This document shows, in pieces, positions 23,785 through 35,562 of a DNA stretch of 64,000 bases. The position numbers and the translations under genes are program-made. The notes under the pieces are model-generated. The model searched no databases and was not told the DNA's origin. It worked only from the letters and a program-made list of their open reading frames with translations. Each line of letters starts with the position of its first letter. Positions within the stretch are counted from its first letter, which is position 1. The stretch spans positions 3,534,001 to 3,598,000 of the forward strand of contig CM073323.1 in the NCBI GenBank assembly GCA_037043015.1. The letters are read 5' to 3'. The stretch comes from Bryum argenteum. Lineage: Eukaryota > Streptophyta > Bryopsida > Bryales > Bryaceae.

Positions 23785-24007
23785 CAAGCCTTGGCTTGAT
23801 GGTTAGGGCATAGGCCCCCAATGAGGAGGTCGTGGGTTCTATTCCCCATGCCAGCATGGTGCTCACCACTATAGTCCACCCAACTATTGTGGGAGGTCCT
23901 TGGATCTTGTTGTATGGGTACCTCAAAGCCCTTTGGGGGGATACTATGTCAAGTATCTTCAAGGCACTAGTAATTAGGCTAGAAAGTAGTGTAGTTATTC
24001 AAACCCC
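23785..24007 (+). mobile_element. tRNA-derived SINE
   Basis: The pol III A box TGGCTTGATGG is at 23792-23802 and the B box GGTTCTATTCC is at 23835-23845. They are about 32 nt apart, as in tRNA genes and tRNA-derived SINEs, and the region between resembles a tRNA body. The element has no clear poly(A) tail; its 3' side runs into GGACCTTTAGGGGTTAA, which is itself the terminus of a MITE family in this window. It is not a tRNA gene because the acceptor stem cannot be formed. Confidence 0.65.
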
Positions 24008-24026
24008 TCGGACCTTTAGGGGTTAA

Positions 24027-26324
24027 GTTCGTATTAATACAACAATAGCAACATTCAAAATGTATGTTTTATTGTGTTGCTTAATGTGTTCAGTTTTCCA
24101 AAATTCTTCTTATAGTGAGATGTCGCTCACCATTTATGACCAACTTAGGCTGCTTCATATTTGTAAAAGGCATCCCCAATAAGACTAGCTAAAGGGGTGG
24201 GACTGGCTAAATTTAAACGGAAAAGCGTCATTTCCCTATCTAAACGGAATGGTGTTCCTACTTGCCACCTTCGGTGGCAATGAGAGGCCATCCTAAATGC
24301 ATGGCCACCCACCCACCCAAATTCTACTCTATTGCATTGTCTTAGACTTGAGTTGATTTGACTTTTGAGAGATTTTCGCCCATATTAAAATATGAACTCA
24401 AAACTCTGCACTTTAAGCATTTTTGAATTTTGTCATGGTATGTTGAAAGTTGTCATATAGGGTGTTGTGGAAGACTATGGATTAAAAGGGTGATAAATCT
24501 AACAACTCTTGTTCCATGGCCACATTTAGCCAATCATGTTGATAGTTTGTTGAGGATACTCAAACATGTTGCTTCTACATGTCTTCCAATGTGGGATCAA
24601 CAGGTTTGTGGAGCGTTAAGGTAGGTTGTTTCTCGACTTAGCAATGGTTAGCGATGCATTTTTTCCCCCTTCATCCAGCCTCCATGAGCCTCATATGCAC
24701 GGCCTTAAGTTGGAGCATCTCTTGTGTTGCATTATATAGTGTGATGTATTTGGTAGTGGTAGTCTCCCAAAGTTGCAATAGTTTTTATGCCCCTACGCTA
24801 GCCAAGGGTCAAAAGTTGAGAAGGCAACGACAAAACACTTAAGAAGATGAGGAACTAGAATATATGGTGGAAGAAACTAAAAGCAGAACTTAGGAGGTGA
24901 ACAACACAAAAAAAGAACTAAAGCTTTGTTCAAGAAGGGCAGGAAAAGAAAAGAAAAAAATTTAAAAAATTAAAAAAAAATAAAAAATTAAAATATACAA
25001 ACAATGAGTTACAGTATATATGGTACCATATATTAAACTATATGTATTACACATTAAATAGATAGTGTACTACACCAATATGTATAATGGGTAGAGAAAC
25101 TACATGCAATTTTTTTGAAAAGAAACCATATACCAAACTATATGTATAATTATACAGTCAATCAATCACGCATCTCAAAAAGAAGCTCATAGCCATAGCT
25201 ATTATTATAGTCTTTTTGCGTGTGGCACAAAAGACCAAAAATGAACATCCTTGACTTCATTTTTGTGAATGAAAAATAATTGTAATAAGGAAGAAACAAT
25301 GATACAAATTTCACATTGTTCAATCGATGAAAACCCAGGAGTTTAGGGACTTATATACAAATCTCCTCAACTTGCAGTTTTACGGCTCTTCCATAGAAGA
25401 ATAAAAACTCCCATAACCTATTTGAGACCGACATGAATAGAGTATTCGTTCGCCCTAGCCGGTTTTTCCCCACGACCCACAACCATAAATTATTCAATAT
25501 ATGAAAAAAGAACCTTCTCGCCCATATACTATACTCTATTAATTACTGCTAAAAGGGAAAAAGGTGAAAACAAATCATGAAATGAGGGGATTCCATATTC
25601 ACTGGTTCCTGCAGACAATCAGGCATCTCCAATCTTGTGGGCCCTATTTCCGGGCGTGGAAAATAAACCCCCATCCTGGTAAAAATGCAAGGAATCCTTG
25701 GAATCCCTTTATTTAGGTCCCAAAAATGATAAAAAATATTAAAATGGAATGCAATTAATTCAAACCAGAGTGCTGAAAAGCTACAGTATGGGGGAGGAGC
25801 AATGTTTTTAATTGCACTCCAGCAAATGCCAACGAGGCTTGATTGCTGAAAGTAGGGCTTGATTCCCAATTCTAGTGGACCCATATGCCCCTATTTAGCA
25901 AATTAGAAAGATTCTTCCATACTTTGCCCCGGAAAAACACCCTATTGCTTCCGTTACTTGATGCTTTCTTTTTTTATTACGTCACACTAAATGAGTGTCT
26001 ACACTAATAATCAGATTCTACACTAAATTTAACTTCTGCTGAGTATGAGAAGCTTTTTGTGTGTATTTATCAAATGGTTAATACATCATTGATTCAAGAA
26101 ATGATTAACTAAAATAACTCACTTCTTTTGACTTGAGAATGAACTAATTGACTTTGAATGAGTAATGTGAGAATTAGGTAACATGTTCAATGATGGCTCA
26201 AGTATTAGTATTGGAAATTTGTAATAAGAAATTTTGTGCATGGGTAAAGTAAGTGGGAGGATAGACCATCATGTTTTGGAGTCTTGCAATGGAAAAAGGG
26301 CAATTTTGAGGCTTTTTGGAAGTT
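24027..26324. other. Gene-free AT-rich spacer
   Basis: No credible genes. It holds one copy of the 3'-terminal retroelement module (25393-25470) and a very AT-rich tract around 24950-25080. The block 25550-25900 has mixed composition and overlapping open frames without recognisable protein similarity. Confidence 0.5.
25393..25470 (-). mobile_element. Retroelement 3'-terminal module, copy a
   Basis: On the minus strand it reads GAATACTCTATTCATGTCGG, then a short stem-loop, then GGAGTTTTTATTCTTC. It is the most diverged of six copies (also at 29.5, 35.4, 37.8, 51.5 and 63.2 kb). Confidence 0.55.
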
Positions 26325-26327
26325 TTA

Positions 26328-26724
26328 GAGCATGCCCAACCATGTGCATTAGGTCGGGCCGCCAGACCCTCCCAGACACCGCTTAGCAAGAGCTAAGAAC
26401 TCCACCCCGAGGCCGGAAGACAAGCCAACTCAAGGCTATTATACAATGACAGTTTTGCCACTCTCCAAACACATTTTTGACAAACGGATTATAATGGAGA
26501 CCATTTTCCGCCAATAAAATTTCTGCCACATGGCACTTGCACATTGGTCAAAAGGAACGCTAAAATGTGAGTGGAGGCATGGGATAACTTGGAATTATGA
26601 GGTGCTAGAATCAAGGGGACTTCAACCCTCTTGGCCGGGTTACAGGGATACTCTGTGGGGTGGGCTTCCTCACACTCCAAACTGGGCTCCATGCCCCGGC
26701 CTACAGAGCGGACTAGGCAGGCTC
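26328..26724. mobile_element. Harbinger-like MITE C1, 397 bp
   Basis: Terminal repeats are GAGCATGCCCAAC and, on the right, an inverted AGGCAGGCTC. The target duplication is TTA (26325-26327 and 26725-26727). The interior shares a block around CCACATGGCACTTGCACATT with C2. A 3-bp TTA/TAA target and GAG/GGG termini are the marks of PIF/Harbinger (Tourist-like) MITEs. No coding capacity. Confidence 0.75.
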
Positions 26725-26869
26725 TTAAGGCCTGGGGGCATTAGGGGTTAAGTGATCGAAAATAGGTATACTTACCCTACTGGTTTCCGAAAGAAAACAC
26801 CAGATGCCATATGAAAATTGTACGACTGAGCTACAGACGAAGCATTCAAGCATTCGTTAACTCCTCAAT

Positions 26870-27124
26870 CTCCTTGTTGCAAAACCGTCTAAGTCACAAA
26901 TTTTTGACCTTCCTTTAGATTAAGCCCAAAAAATCATAATCTAAGCAATATTCAAAAAATTCAACCGTAAGATCTCAAAGTTCACTTGACATTCTTCTCA
27001 CATACCAAATTTGAACCGTTCATTCTTCCTCGTTTGTGAGATTATAATAGTCAAAGTTGGCTGAGTTTTTCTCCCGCGGGAACCTCCAAAACCTGTTTCG
27101 GGTTTTAAGGAGAGTTAGGGATTA
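26870..27124. mobile_element. Decayed MITE related to the copy at 37.1 kb
   Basis: It shares a run of blocks with 37110-37369: CAATCTAAGCA-like, CAACCGTAAGATCTC/CAACCGTAGGATCTT, AAATTTGAACCGTT, TTTGAGATTATAATGGTCAA-like and GTTGGCTGA. The outer ends are eroded (TTAGGGATTAA on the right). Confidence 0.55.
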
Positions 27125-27505
27125 AAAAGCGGTTATCTCAGAAGTGTTCCTGTTTATTGAAACAAACGATGTGATTATGTCTCCAAAAATGTTTCCATGC
27201 ACTCTGGGGTAGTACAGTAGAGCAGTTATTCTCCTGCGGGAAGATCGATGGGTAGAAGTTCACCAAAATTCTCGTGACAAGCCAAAGGACAAAAAGAGTG
27301 GCAGTTGCAAGTGATGCTTCGTTGAATATTGTGCCACCATTTTGAATTCAATAATCTTACCACAGTTTGCCTGGAGACAAAACGCCGGAGCACTGTTCTT
27401 CACCGCGTCCGGCAGTCCGGAGGTTCCTGGTTGGGGTTGGTTTGGGTCCAACCTTCTGTTTCGTACGTGCCAAAGGAAATCTAGTGCTTATTCCTGTATA
27501 GATAA

Positions 27506-28222
27506 GAGCGTGCCCAGCCCTCCCCTTAGGCCTACTTAACCCTTAAACGCCCAAGCAAGCCCGAGGGGCATGATTCCAACAGAATCTTCCCTGTAGCTCT
27601 CACTGTACTCAACATTTCACTCATATTTTGATGTCAAACTGGTCACCTTCTTTTGATGCATTCAAAAAGTGAAATTTCACAATTCAAATCACAATTTGTA
27701 TGAATGATTTTGTGCTTTGAAAGGATTGTGGTAGGTAGGTTGGGGTGGTACATAACCTTGTAGGAGGTTGCAAGCTCATCATTGATTGGCCTATTCATGA
27801 TGCCCAAGTTCAAAAAGTGCACTATTCATGATGCCCAAGTCCAAAAGATGCTGTAATCCAATTTTGGGCTGCCCGTTTCAGACCCCATGGGCGTTTAAGG
27901 GTTAAGTTGCTTTTGTCGTAGGGAGAACCCGAGTTCATGCAGCAAACATGTAACCCTGCCAAGAGGGTCGATGTTTCCTGGATTACAGCTTGTCATAATT
28001 TCAAGTTTTGCACTCCCTTCTCTCACATTTCATTTGACGTTCCTGTTAACCAATGTAAGACTGTCTCGTGGCAGTCCGCGGCGACGCTTTGAAACCTTCC
28101 ACGACCCATGCTCGCCGGTCCCCGGTGGCTAAGTCGGCTCACTCGCTAAGCCCCGCTGCCCCCTTCGACACGCCATACAGGCTTTTCCCAGCCCGACCTA
28201 GCAAGCCGGGTTGGGCATGCTC
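27506..28222. mobile_element. Harbinger-like MITE C4 carrying a nested insertion
   Basis: The left end is GAGCGTGCCCAGCCC and the right end GGGTTGGGCATGCTC, with TAA duplicated at 27503-27505 and 28223-28225. A complete piggyBac-like MITE (27540-27901) sits inside it, so C4 is the older element. Without the insert it is about 350 bp, the usual size of this family. Confidence 0.75.
27540..27901. mobile_element. piggyBac-like MITE P1, 362 bp, nested in C4
   Basis: The ends are CCCTTAAACGCCCAAG and CCATGGGCGTTTAAGGG, inverted over about 14 bp, with TTAA on each side (27536-27539 and 27902-27905). The interior closely matches copies at 47545-47910 and 50950-51280, including GGATTGTGGTAGGTAGG and AGGAGGTTGCAAGCTCATC. 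No transposase. Confidence 0.85.
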
Positions 28223-28440
28223 TAACATGTTTAAACACAGTATGCGCACGCATCATTTGATCTCTAATATTCGAAAGCATTCGTGTGATTGTAAAGCATT
28301 ATCACCACCGGAGTTTCAGATTCTCAACCTTTCACCATCTCCTGGGGCTAGGTTCTCCTAGCATTTTCAGACAAATGTTTTATAATCAGCTACTACTGCT
28401 CATGCATCTAGATATGAGTTGTAATGTGAGTAGGCTTTTA

Positions 28441-28830
28441 GAGCATGTGTAGCCCGCATTGTGGGCTGGAGAGTGGAGCCTTGTTGGAGTGTGAGGAACC
28501 TTAGCCCATGTAGTATCCCTGTAACCCGGCTAAGAACATCGAAGTCTCCTAAATTTTAGCACACCATAACTCAAAGTTATCCCGTGCCTTCACTCACATT
28601 TTAGCGTTCCCATTAAACCAACGGAAGAGTGACAGGTGGCAGAGATTTTATTGGCAGAAAATATTTTTTATCATAACCAGCTTGTCAGAAGATGTGATTG
28701 GTGAGCGGCCTTTTCCTCTGCCTTGCCTTCAAGCCAAAGGTTGGGTTTCGACGTCCACTGGAGCGGGGCGCTTGCAAGCTTTTGACACAACCTAGCAGCC
28801 CGACTTGGAAAAACAGGGATGGGCATGCTC
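28441..28830. mobile_element. Harbinger-like MITE C5, 390 bp
   Basis: The left end is GAGCATGTGTAGCCC and the right end GGATGGGCATGCTC. TTA is duplicated at 28438-28440 and 28831-28833. Its interior is the reverse orientation of C1/C2 (CACTCACATTTTAGCGTTCC). Confidence 0.75.
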
Positions 28831-29447
28831 TTAGGTCGTATTACAAGCACTTTCAACCTGTCAAGGAGAAGCTCTACAGTGACACCGAGACGGCCATATC
28901 TAAAATCCTTGAACAAAGTTTTTCGAATCGGATTTTGGGAACTCAATTCTGGAATCTTGTTTATAATCGTTTAATTAGTCTACCCACCAATTTTTATCAA
29001 ATTTCATCATACGGACCTTAAGTTACATTGAGTCAAAGTTTCAGTTTAACAATATGAATTGTGGTAGTGATTTCGACTTTAGGGGTTGATGATTCCCACT
29101 ACGGAGAAGTACAATTAGATGTACTCTGCTTTTGTGAACATTAGAAGCATGAATTCTCATGTAACTCCAAGGGAAAGTATACCGTACTACAGTAGTGGTG
29201 GTGATGATGAAGTTTTAACCTCCGCAAAACTCTGATCCAAATCCTGTGCACTAACTTATGACAATAAAAAGGGATTGGAAAATCATCGAACTGTTCATTT
29301 CATTCTTAGAAGGTACAGTTTTCAAGATTCCCATAAATTCCCTCGTCAACCTTCTTTGAATCCTATTACTTTATGGATTGACAAAAGTTGAAGATTCCGT
29401 TCTCACATGTACTGTAGCGGTGCAAACAGCTCAGCTTCAAAAGAATA

Positions 29448-29489
<42 letters not shown>

Positions 29490-30170
29490 AACTCCAACCT
29501 TCAGTTGAAGATTGGCGTGAATACAGTGTCTCTGTTCGTAATGTCATTACCTCAATGGCCACATGACAAAGAGGTAAAGGAAAAGAATACTCATATATGA
29601 TTCCAGATGGAACAATTTGAGCAACTTGGCAGACATTTGATGAAGATTGTTTGTTTGTTTAGCTTTCTATCACAAAAATGTCGTAACCAAAATGATTATG
29701 TGTTTTTGACAGCTATGAATTTATGATTGCAGTAGAAGAAAAGTGATTTGAAGAGGTGAAGCAAATTCATCCAAAATCCCACCTCATTTACCCAAGGAGT
29801 CATAAATTGCGAGGATTGCGTGTATTAGGCCAATATTGGTTAAATTGCTTGTCTGACCCACTTTTGAATAGTGGTGGTAAGGAGTTGATAAAGTTATTCA
29901 CAGCCAGAGAAACATATTAATGCACAGGAGAACAAAAACTTTAAAAAAATAATGATAATGATATACTTTGTTTTCAGTGAAATCATTCTATTGCAAGTTT
30001 TTGGGGGTGAAAAATTATGCCTCTAGGCATCAAAGTCAAGAATGCTCAGTCTTCAATAATTCCAATCACTGCAATCTGGAACGGAATCAGTGAGGGCAGA
30101 TGACTTTAGTGTCCACTTGACTTTATTGCACTTTGCATGAGATGTTGCACCAAATAATCCTAGATTGTAA
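28831..30170. other. Gene-free spacer
   Basis: No credible genes. It holds one 3'-terminal retroelement module with a long (AT)n tail (29451-29550). Otherwise it is AT-rich without recognisable structure. Confidence 0.5.
29451..29550 (-). mobile_element. Retroelement 3'-terminal module, copy b, with (AT)n tail
   Basis: On the minus strand GACACTGTATTCACGCC is followed by the stem-loop CCAATCTTC-AACT-GAAGGTTGG, then AGTTCTT and a 36-bp (TA)n run. The AT microsatellite is therefore the 3' tail of the element, not an independent repeat. Confidence 0.7.
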
Positions 30171-30531
30171 GAGCATGCCCAGCCCTGTGCTTCGGGTGGG
30201 CAACTCGGCTGGGCATTGCAACCCCAGCCTAAGCCAGGAGACGGGGCAGATGAAAAGGCCACTTACCAATCACATTTGATGACAATCTAGTTGTAATAAA
30301 AATACATAATATCATGTCAACAAAATCTCTGCCACGTGGCACTCTACCATTGGTTATTAGGGATGCTAAAATGTGAATGGAGGCGTAGGATAACTTGGAG
30401 TTATGGTGTTCTAGAAATTTTAAATAAACATCAACCCTTTTCACCGGGTTACAATGATAGTGTGGGATGGAGTTCCTCACACTTCAAAAAAGGCTCCACT
30501 CTCCGGCCCACAGTGCGGGCTGGGCATGCTT
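30171..30531. mobile_element. Harbinger-like MITE C2, 361 bp
   Basis: The left end is GAGCATGCCCAGCCC and the right end GGGCTGGGCATGCTT. TAA flanks both sides (30168-30170 and 30532-30534). The interior is shared with C1. Confidence 0.75.
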
Positions 30532-30541
30532 TAATTCCTAA

Positions 30542-31383
30542 AGCATGCCCAGACCGGCTTGTCAAGTCGGGCCGGAGAAGCGTGTATGACGTGCCAACGG
30601 GGGCAGCGAAGCTTGGCGAGCGAGCCGACCGAGTCAATGAGGGGCTGGCGAGCAGGGCGGCGCAAGCCTTTAAAGGGTCATCGGGGGCCGCCAAGAGGCA
30701 CTCTTTGATTGATTAATGGGAACGTCACATGTGAAAAAAGGGACTGTAAGGGCTGCTTTACACGAGGGACTAAGCCATTGATGGGACCAATATATGGTCC
30801 AAATACTCTCTTCTGGTTGGTCCAATTCTTGAAATTGGCCCAAGGGGGTTTACATGGGAAGTCAATGCCAATTTTTTGAAATTATATCATAATGCGTGGA
30901 GGACTAGTTATGACAAGGCCCGTGCTCCAAAGTTGAGGGATACAAGAATGGAACGCCAATTTATGGCCTCGAGGCTGTTGCTTGATTTCAATAAAAAATC
31001 ATTATTTCACTAAAATATTTTAATGTGAACAAATCAAAAGCATGGAATGTAGCTAATGATACGCACTGGCCCCATGGCCTTGTTTTTACTTCGACAAATC
31101 GGCCCCAAGGGCTTTACACATGGGGGAATTGGCCCACACTTTATTAAATGTTTGATGTGTTCTTCAAGTGGCCCATGAAGCCAATTGGGCTCAAAATATA
31201 AGTAAATTGGCTTGGAGATACGTTGGCCCTCCCTCCCCATGTAAAGCGTCCCTAAAACCTGGAAGTATGACGAGCTATACTCCGCAGAACGACCCTCTTG
31301 GCCGGGTTACGGACTTGCTGCGTGGGCTGGGTTCTCCCCACGGCAAATGTGACTCCGGCCTGAGGGGAAGGCTGGGCTCGCTC
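30542..31383. mobile_element. Harbinger-like MITE C3 with a nested 503-bp insertion
   Basis: The ends are AGCATGCCCAGACCGG and GGCTGGGCTCGCTC, with TAA at 30539-30541 and 31384-31386. A second TAA-flanked element (30750-31252) interrupts it. Removing the insert leaves about 336 bp, as for the other members. Confidence 0.7.
30750..31252. mobile_element. TAA-flanked MITE nested in C3
   Basis: The left end is GGGCTGCTTTACACGAGGG and the right end is CCCCATGTAAAGCGTCCC, inverted over about 17 bp with a few mismatches. TAA is duplicated at 30747-30749 and 31253-31255. It is a different Harbinger-type family from C1-C5, with no coding capacity. Confidence 0.7.
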
Positions 31384-31386
31384 TAA

Positions 31387-34300
31387 GCAGGTTCTGGATT
31401 ATCAAAACCATAGAAAGAAATTTTTATTCACCAGTCAGAGCGTGGAAACGACGAGGATCTCCCAGCCAGTCCGTGAAAATTCTGGAAGGTGTTAGCCATT
31501 TGATCAAAGATGACAACATCAAGAGAAGCCTTTACGAACAGTGAATCTTATGTGATCATCACAGATTCCATTTGATGATTACTGGCACATTTATGTTGAG
31601 CGGAGTAGGTACACTGTTGAAAAAGGATCAAAGGTGCTTCAACTTTCAAGTTTTGCATCCGCGTGTCACCATGGTTCATGCTCATTACATCAGCTAACCC
31701 ATCTATGATGGAGATTCCTCGTTGCACAGGAGTCCATGTAATATTCAATCATGTAACAATACTTCCCCCATTTGCTAATTCAAAGTGTGAAAACCATATA
31801 CTTTGTCGCTCATGTCATGCTCGTGCTTTTACAGTAACCGATTAAATAAACGAGAACCCTGTTTTCAAATTTTCAGTGTCGAACTATTGTGAGGCATGTC
31901 AACCACGATGAAGGGCAAGATACCGCATCCGGATGCTCATCGATCAAAATATAACAGAATGGCAAGTCAATAGACACACTTACAAAACGGTTAATACCTG
32001 TCAACGATCATCGAGATCACCGGGCACCTATTCACAGCAGGATGAATTTGAGAATCCATCATCCATGAAGCTCGAGAGAGAGGTCGTACCTACTCCCGCA
32101 GGCACCGCCATGAACCCATTACATGGCAAATCATCGGAAGCTCCAAATTTACTTGAAACATACGGCAAAATCCCGCACAGACAGAGCGTAGCATTGAAGG
32201 TCCTTTCCGGGGAAAAGATTATTTTAAAAGTATGAGTACCGCTTTGGGGAAATCCCGCACAGAGCAGAGGGGGCCGGGATTCGAGAATCTGGACTTACTA
32301 CGAATATAGTCGGTGGTAAATAGTAGTAACTGCCAGGCGAAGGGAGGAATCGTAACCGCAAAGCCGGGTCAACGATCGCTTGCGAGGCTCCGTCGGCCCC
32401 AATAGCGGGCGCTCCATGAACTGGAGTCGGTACGAGTCGCCGCGAGCAGCTAGAAACGGTAATGCTTGCTCCATGGAAACTGTTCCTTCGTCGGGCCTGC
32501 GAGACGTCCGTCCCCGTTGACGGTGCCGTAGCAACGGGGGTGGCTGGTGTTGGCTGGGTTGCCGCGTGCTTGCGTCGGAAACTGCTTTTCAGCCTCTTCA
32601 ATCAGCAGTCGAGCTAGCTTCTTCGCGTTGCTTCGTCGCCCAACAAGCGAGTACGCCAAGCGCCCCCTCAGCCTGCTCCCGTGGTCTTTGCATTCTCCAC
32701 GGGTCCGCGCCCACTTTTCTTTTCTTTCTTTCTTTCTTTCCCAATCCCCATCAGCTTGTGCATGTTCTTCCAAATCATATCCATTTTTAGCACTTGCTTC
32801 TCTATCATTGTTTTCTTTTTCTCTTTTTTATTAAGAGTTTGTTGTCGAAGTAAAAGATTCTGCAAGTTTTCAAAACTATTACTCCCTGAATCTGTCCCCA
32901 CTGATTCTGTTATGTAGGTCCTCTCAAATTTACCTCAAGTGGTAGATCTGTAAGAATCCACGGGACAGATTCAGTTTAACCTCGAAATGGGGTTTTGCAA
33001 TTTGGGGTCTTGCAATCTTGAGAGCATGAGTTTCCTAGTAGATTTGTGTTATTTTCCGCTAGTACATGGTTTTATCCATAAATGTCACATTTAACTAAAT
33101 TCGGACTCATTTATAAATTGTGGACTGGAGAAAATTTCAGAATTCTCAATTTTGTCGATGACCATTACGCTAATTGAAAATATACATTGGGGGATGTGAG
33201 TATCTTCATAATCTCAACAGTTCCCGTGTTTTACATTTTTGTGTTCACATTGTACTTTTCTTCACTAGAACATGGGGGGATCCCCCAATGTCTTACTTCT
33301 GGAGTGCTTCTAGTTTAGAAGTAGTTAAATGTGTCATCTAACCCTGCAAGTATGAAGCTTGCATAGCTATGCCTTTATTTTTTTACAAGTAGGTATATTC
33401 CATCTTGTCAAATCACTGTATCATGTTTGTGTTGGGTCTAATTGGTACAAGAATGTGCACTCAATATTGAGATTGATTTACACATCTCAAGCAAATTCAT
33501 TGGAATTGTAGCTCTCCAATTAGCTCAAATCATGTTTATGATTAACCTCTACAGATCCAAGAAGACCAAATGGGGCTTTTGCTATTTTGAGGAGTTTGGA
33601 TGAATGGGTAAGAAGTAATATTTTCGCCTAAAATTTTAAAGTATTGGTGTAAATTGCAAAAGAGCATGTTCCAGAGTAGTTTGGGACTGCAAACTCCATT
33701 TTTGAATTCAAAATTCTTACAAAATAGCCTTGGGAGATCTCCACGAATTCTAGAGTGCCTCCTTAGTAGCTACGACAAACCAATGCCAGAATTACTCCTC
33801 AATTTTATTTTATTTTTTTAAGAACCAATTAATGATTAAATTATTCTTGCTTCTTATCATGCACGCTCTCTCTGCCTGTAGATGATACGGTATTCTCATA
33901 TGCTTTGGGAACCGTATCGAACCGTATCCATCCGTCAACATGGAGGATTCTTTGATTTTGTTCTATATGTTATGAAACATGGAACCAAGTTACCTTAGTA
34001 CAAGAATATTCCTATATTTTCAAATTATGGTTGCTTACTTCTAGCTAGATTTAGACATAATTATAGACTGTTTTTCGTACTTGTACATATCCATCATTAG
34101 AATATTCTCAGTACTTTAGAAGTATGGAAAATTTGTATGTATGTGAAAGATTCTTGGGAAAAATATAGAATATTCTCTATACTTTGGTAACCGTGCATGG
34201 AATATCTTTTAGTATTTTTATGTTGTATGCCAAAAGACTATTGCAAATACCATGTATGCTTGTGTTACTTTCCAACAAAGAAAAGAAAGAGAGCTTATTC

Positions 34301-35554
34301 AACCTTATGGCAAATTAAAAGACGTGTAGCGGGGACCAACTTTGTGCATAGCACCTATCTTGTTTATTCAAGAGATTAACTTCTATACGACCAAGGCCTC
34401 TGATTTTGCGGTTTTGCTATTTGGGAAGCCTAGATGATAGGGTTGGAATCAATATTTATGTCGAAGATCTTTACTAGATGTTCTCTATACTATAAGGTGT
34501 ATGTGGGAAAAATTGCAAAGTCAAACTTCACTTATGGAGTTTTAATGCAAATTTTAGTTTTCAGCTTTAAGGTGAGTAGCAAAAACTTTTCTAAGAAATA
34601 TATATCTTTTCTTGACTGAATTTGTACCAGAAAAAAGTTGAATTTATTCCATGTTCTAAGACATTGTTTTAACACCAATACATCATAAAATGAATATGGC
34701 TCTAACTATCACCATTCACCCACCAACTAACACCAAGCATAATCCACATAACAACTATGACCCTCGATGCTCTAAAAGTACCATGTAGAGTTGAGGTTTT
34801 CTAACATGTGTATTCATGTTGTGGATGTTTAAGAACAATAGAACAAATTAAAGTTTATACTTTCTATCAAAAATGACACTCAAATGTTCAAAATCTTCAA
34901 ATCAATGCTTCTACACCGATTTAGACAAATCAACCCCTAAAGAAGAGAAGCTCTAGAGCGACCTCTTGACAGCCATATCTAAAATCCATGAACACGGATA
35001 TCTCATATTCAAGTTTGGGAAATCCAATCGTAGGATCTTATTTATAAGAGTCCGATTAGTCTACCTCCCAATTTTTACAAGACTTCTAATCTATACAAAT
35101 CTTAAAATATTTTGATCCAAAGTTTCAAATTTTGTAAAAGTAGCACTTTTTTTAAAAAACAAATGGACCCAATTTGAGCTTCCCCCCTGGCTCCCTTAGA
35201 GGGTTGATTCATGTAAGGAGAAATCCTTTCTCCACACACTTCCAAAATGCAGAATTAGCTACTTTGGTTCATGATTGTATTTCTCTCAAATGATTAAAAC
35301 ATTGATTGGTTTAATTTTTAATCGATTATTTTAAAAATGATATCATATCACCAAGGGTAGGTCGAACGGACACTATATTCACGCCAACCCATAAGGTCTG
35401 GTGTTTTTCTTCTTCTTCTTAAAAAATGATTTGTTTTTTGAACAATATTTTTAGAATAATAAATAATGTGGGAGGACTTTAATTAGCAAATGGTGTAGAG
35501 TACTGTAGAGCGGGGGTGGGTGGGTGGAAAGGGCCAAGCTGGCAAGAGGGACGA
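31387..35554. other. Gene-free spacer with a GC-richer island at 32.2-32.8 kb
   Basis: Several overlapping open frames lie on both strands of 32224-32834, but none shows a recognisable family, a convincing ATG start or splice structure. A (TTTC)n tract lies near 32715-32740. One 3'-terminal retroelement module is at 35362-35420. The rest is AT-rich. Confidence 0.5.
35362..35420 (+). mobile_element. Retroelement 3'-terminal module, copy c
   Basis: GAACGGACACTATATTCACG is followed by the stem CCAACC-CATAA-GGT-C-TGG and a TTTTTCTTCTTCTTC tail. Confidence 0.6.
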
Positions 35555-35562
35555 GTGTGAAG

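Noticed and set aside
23785..23860. tRNA gene
   Set aside because: The A and B boxes are good, but the 5' and 3' ends cannot form an acceptor stem and the sequence continues as a SINE body.
24008..24026. Complete TTAA-type MITE ending at 24022
   Set aside because: Only the right terminus is present; I found no matching left end upstream, so no element is called there.
32224..32834. Cluster of overlapping open frames on both strands in a GC-richer island
   Set aside because: No recognisable domain, mostly non-ATG starts and simple (TTTC)n sequence; too weak to call a gene.
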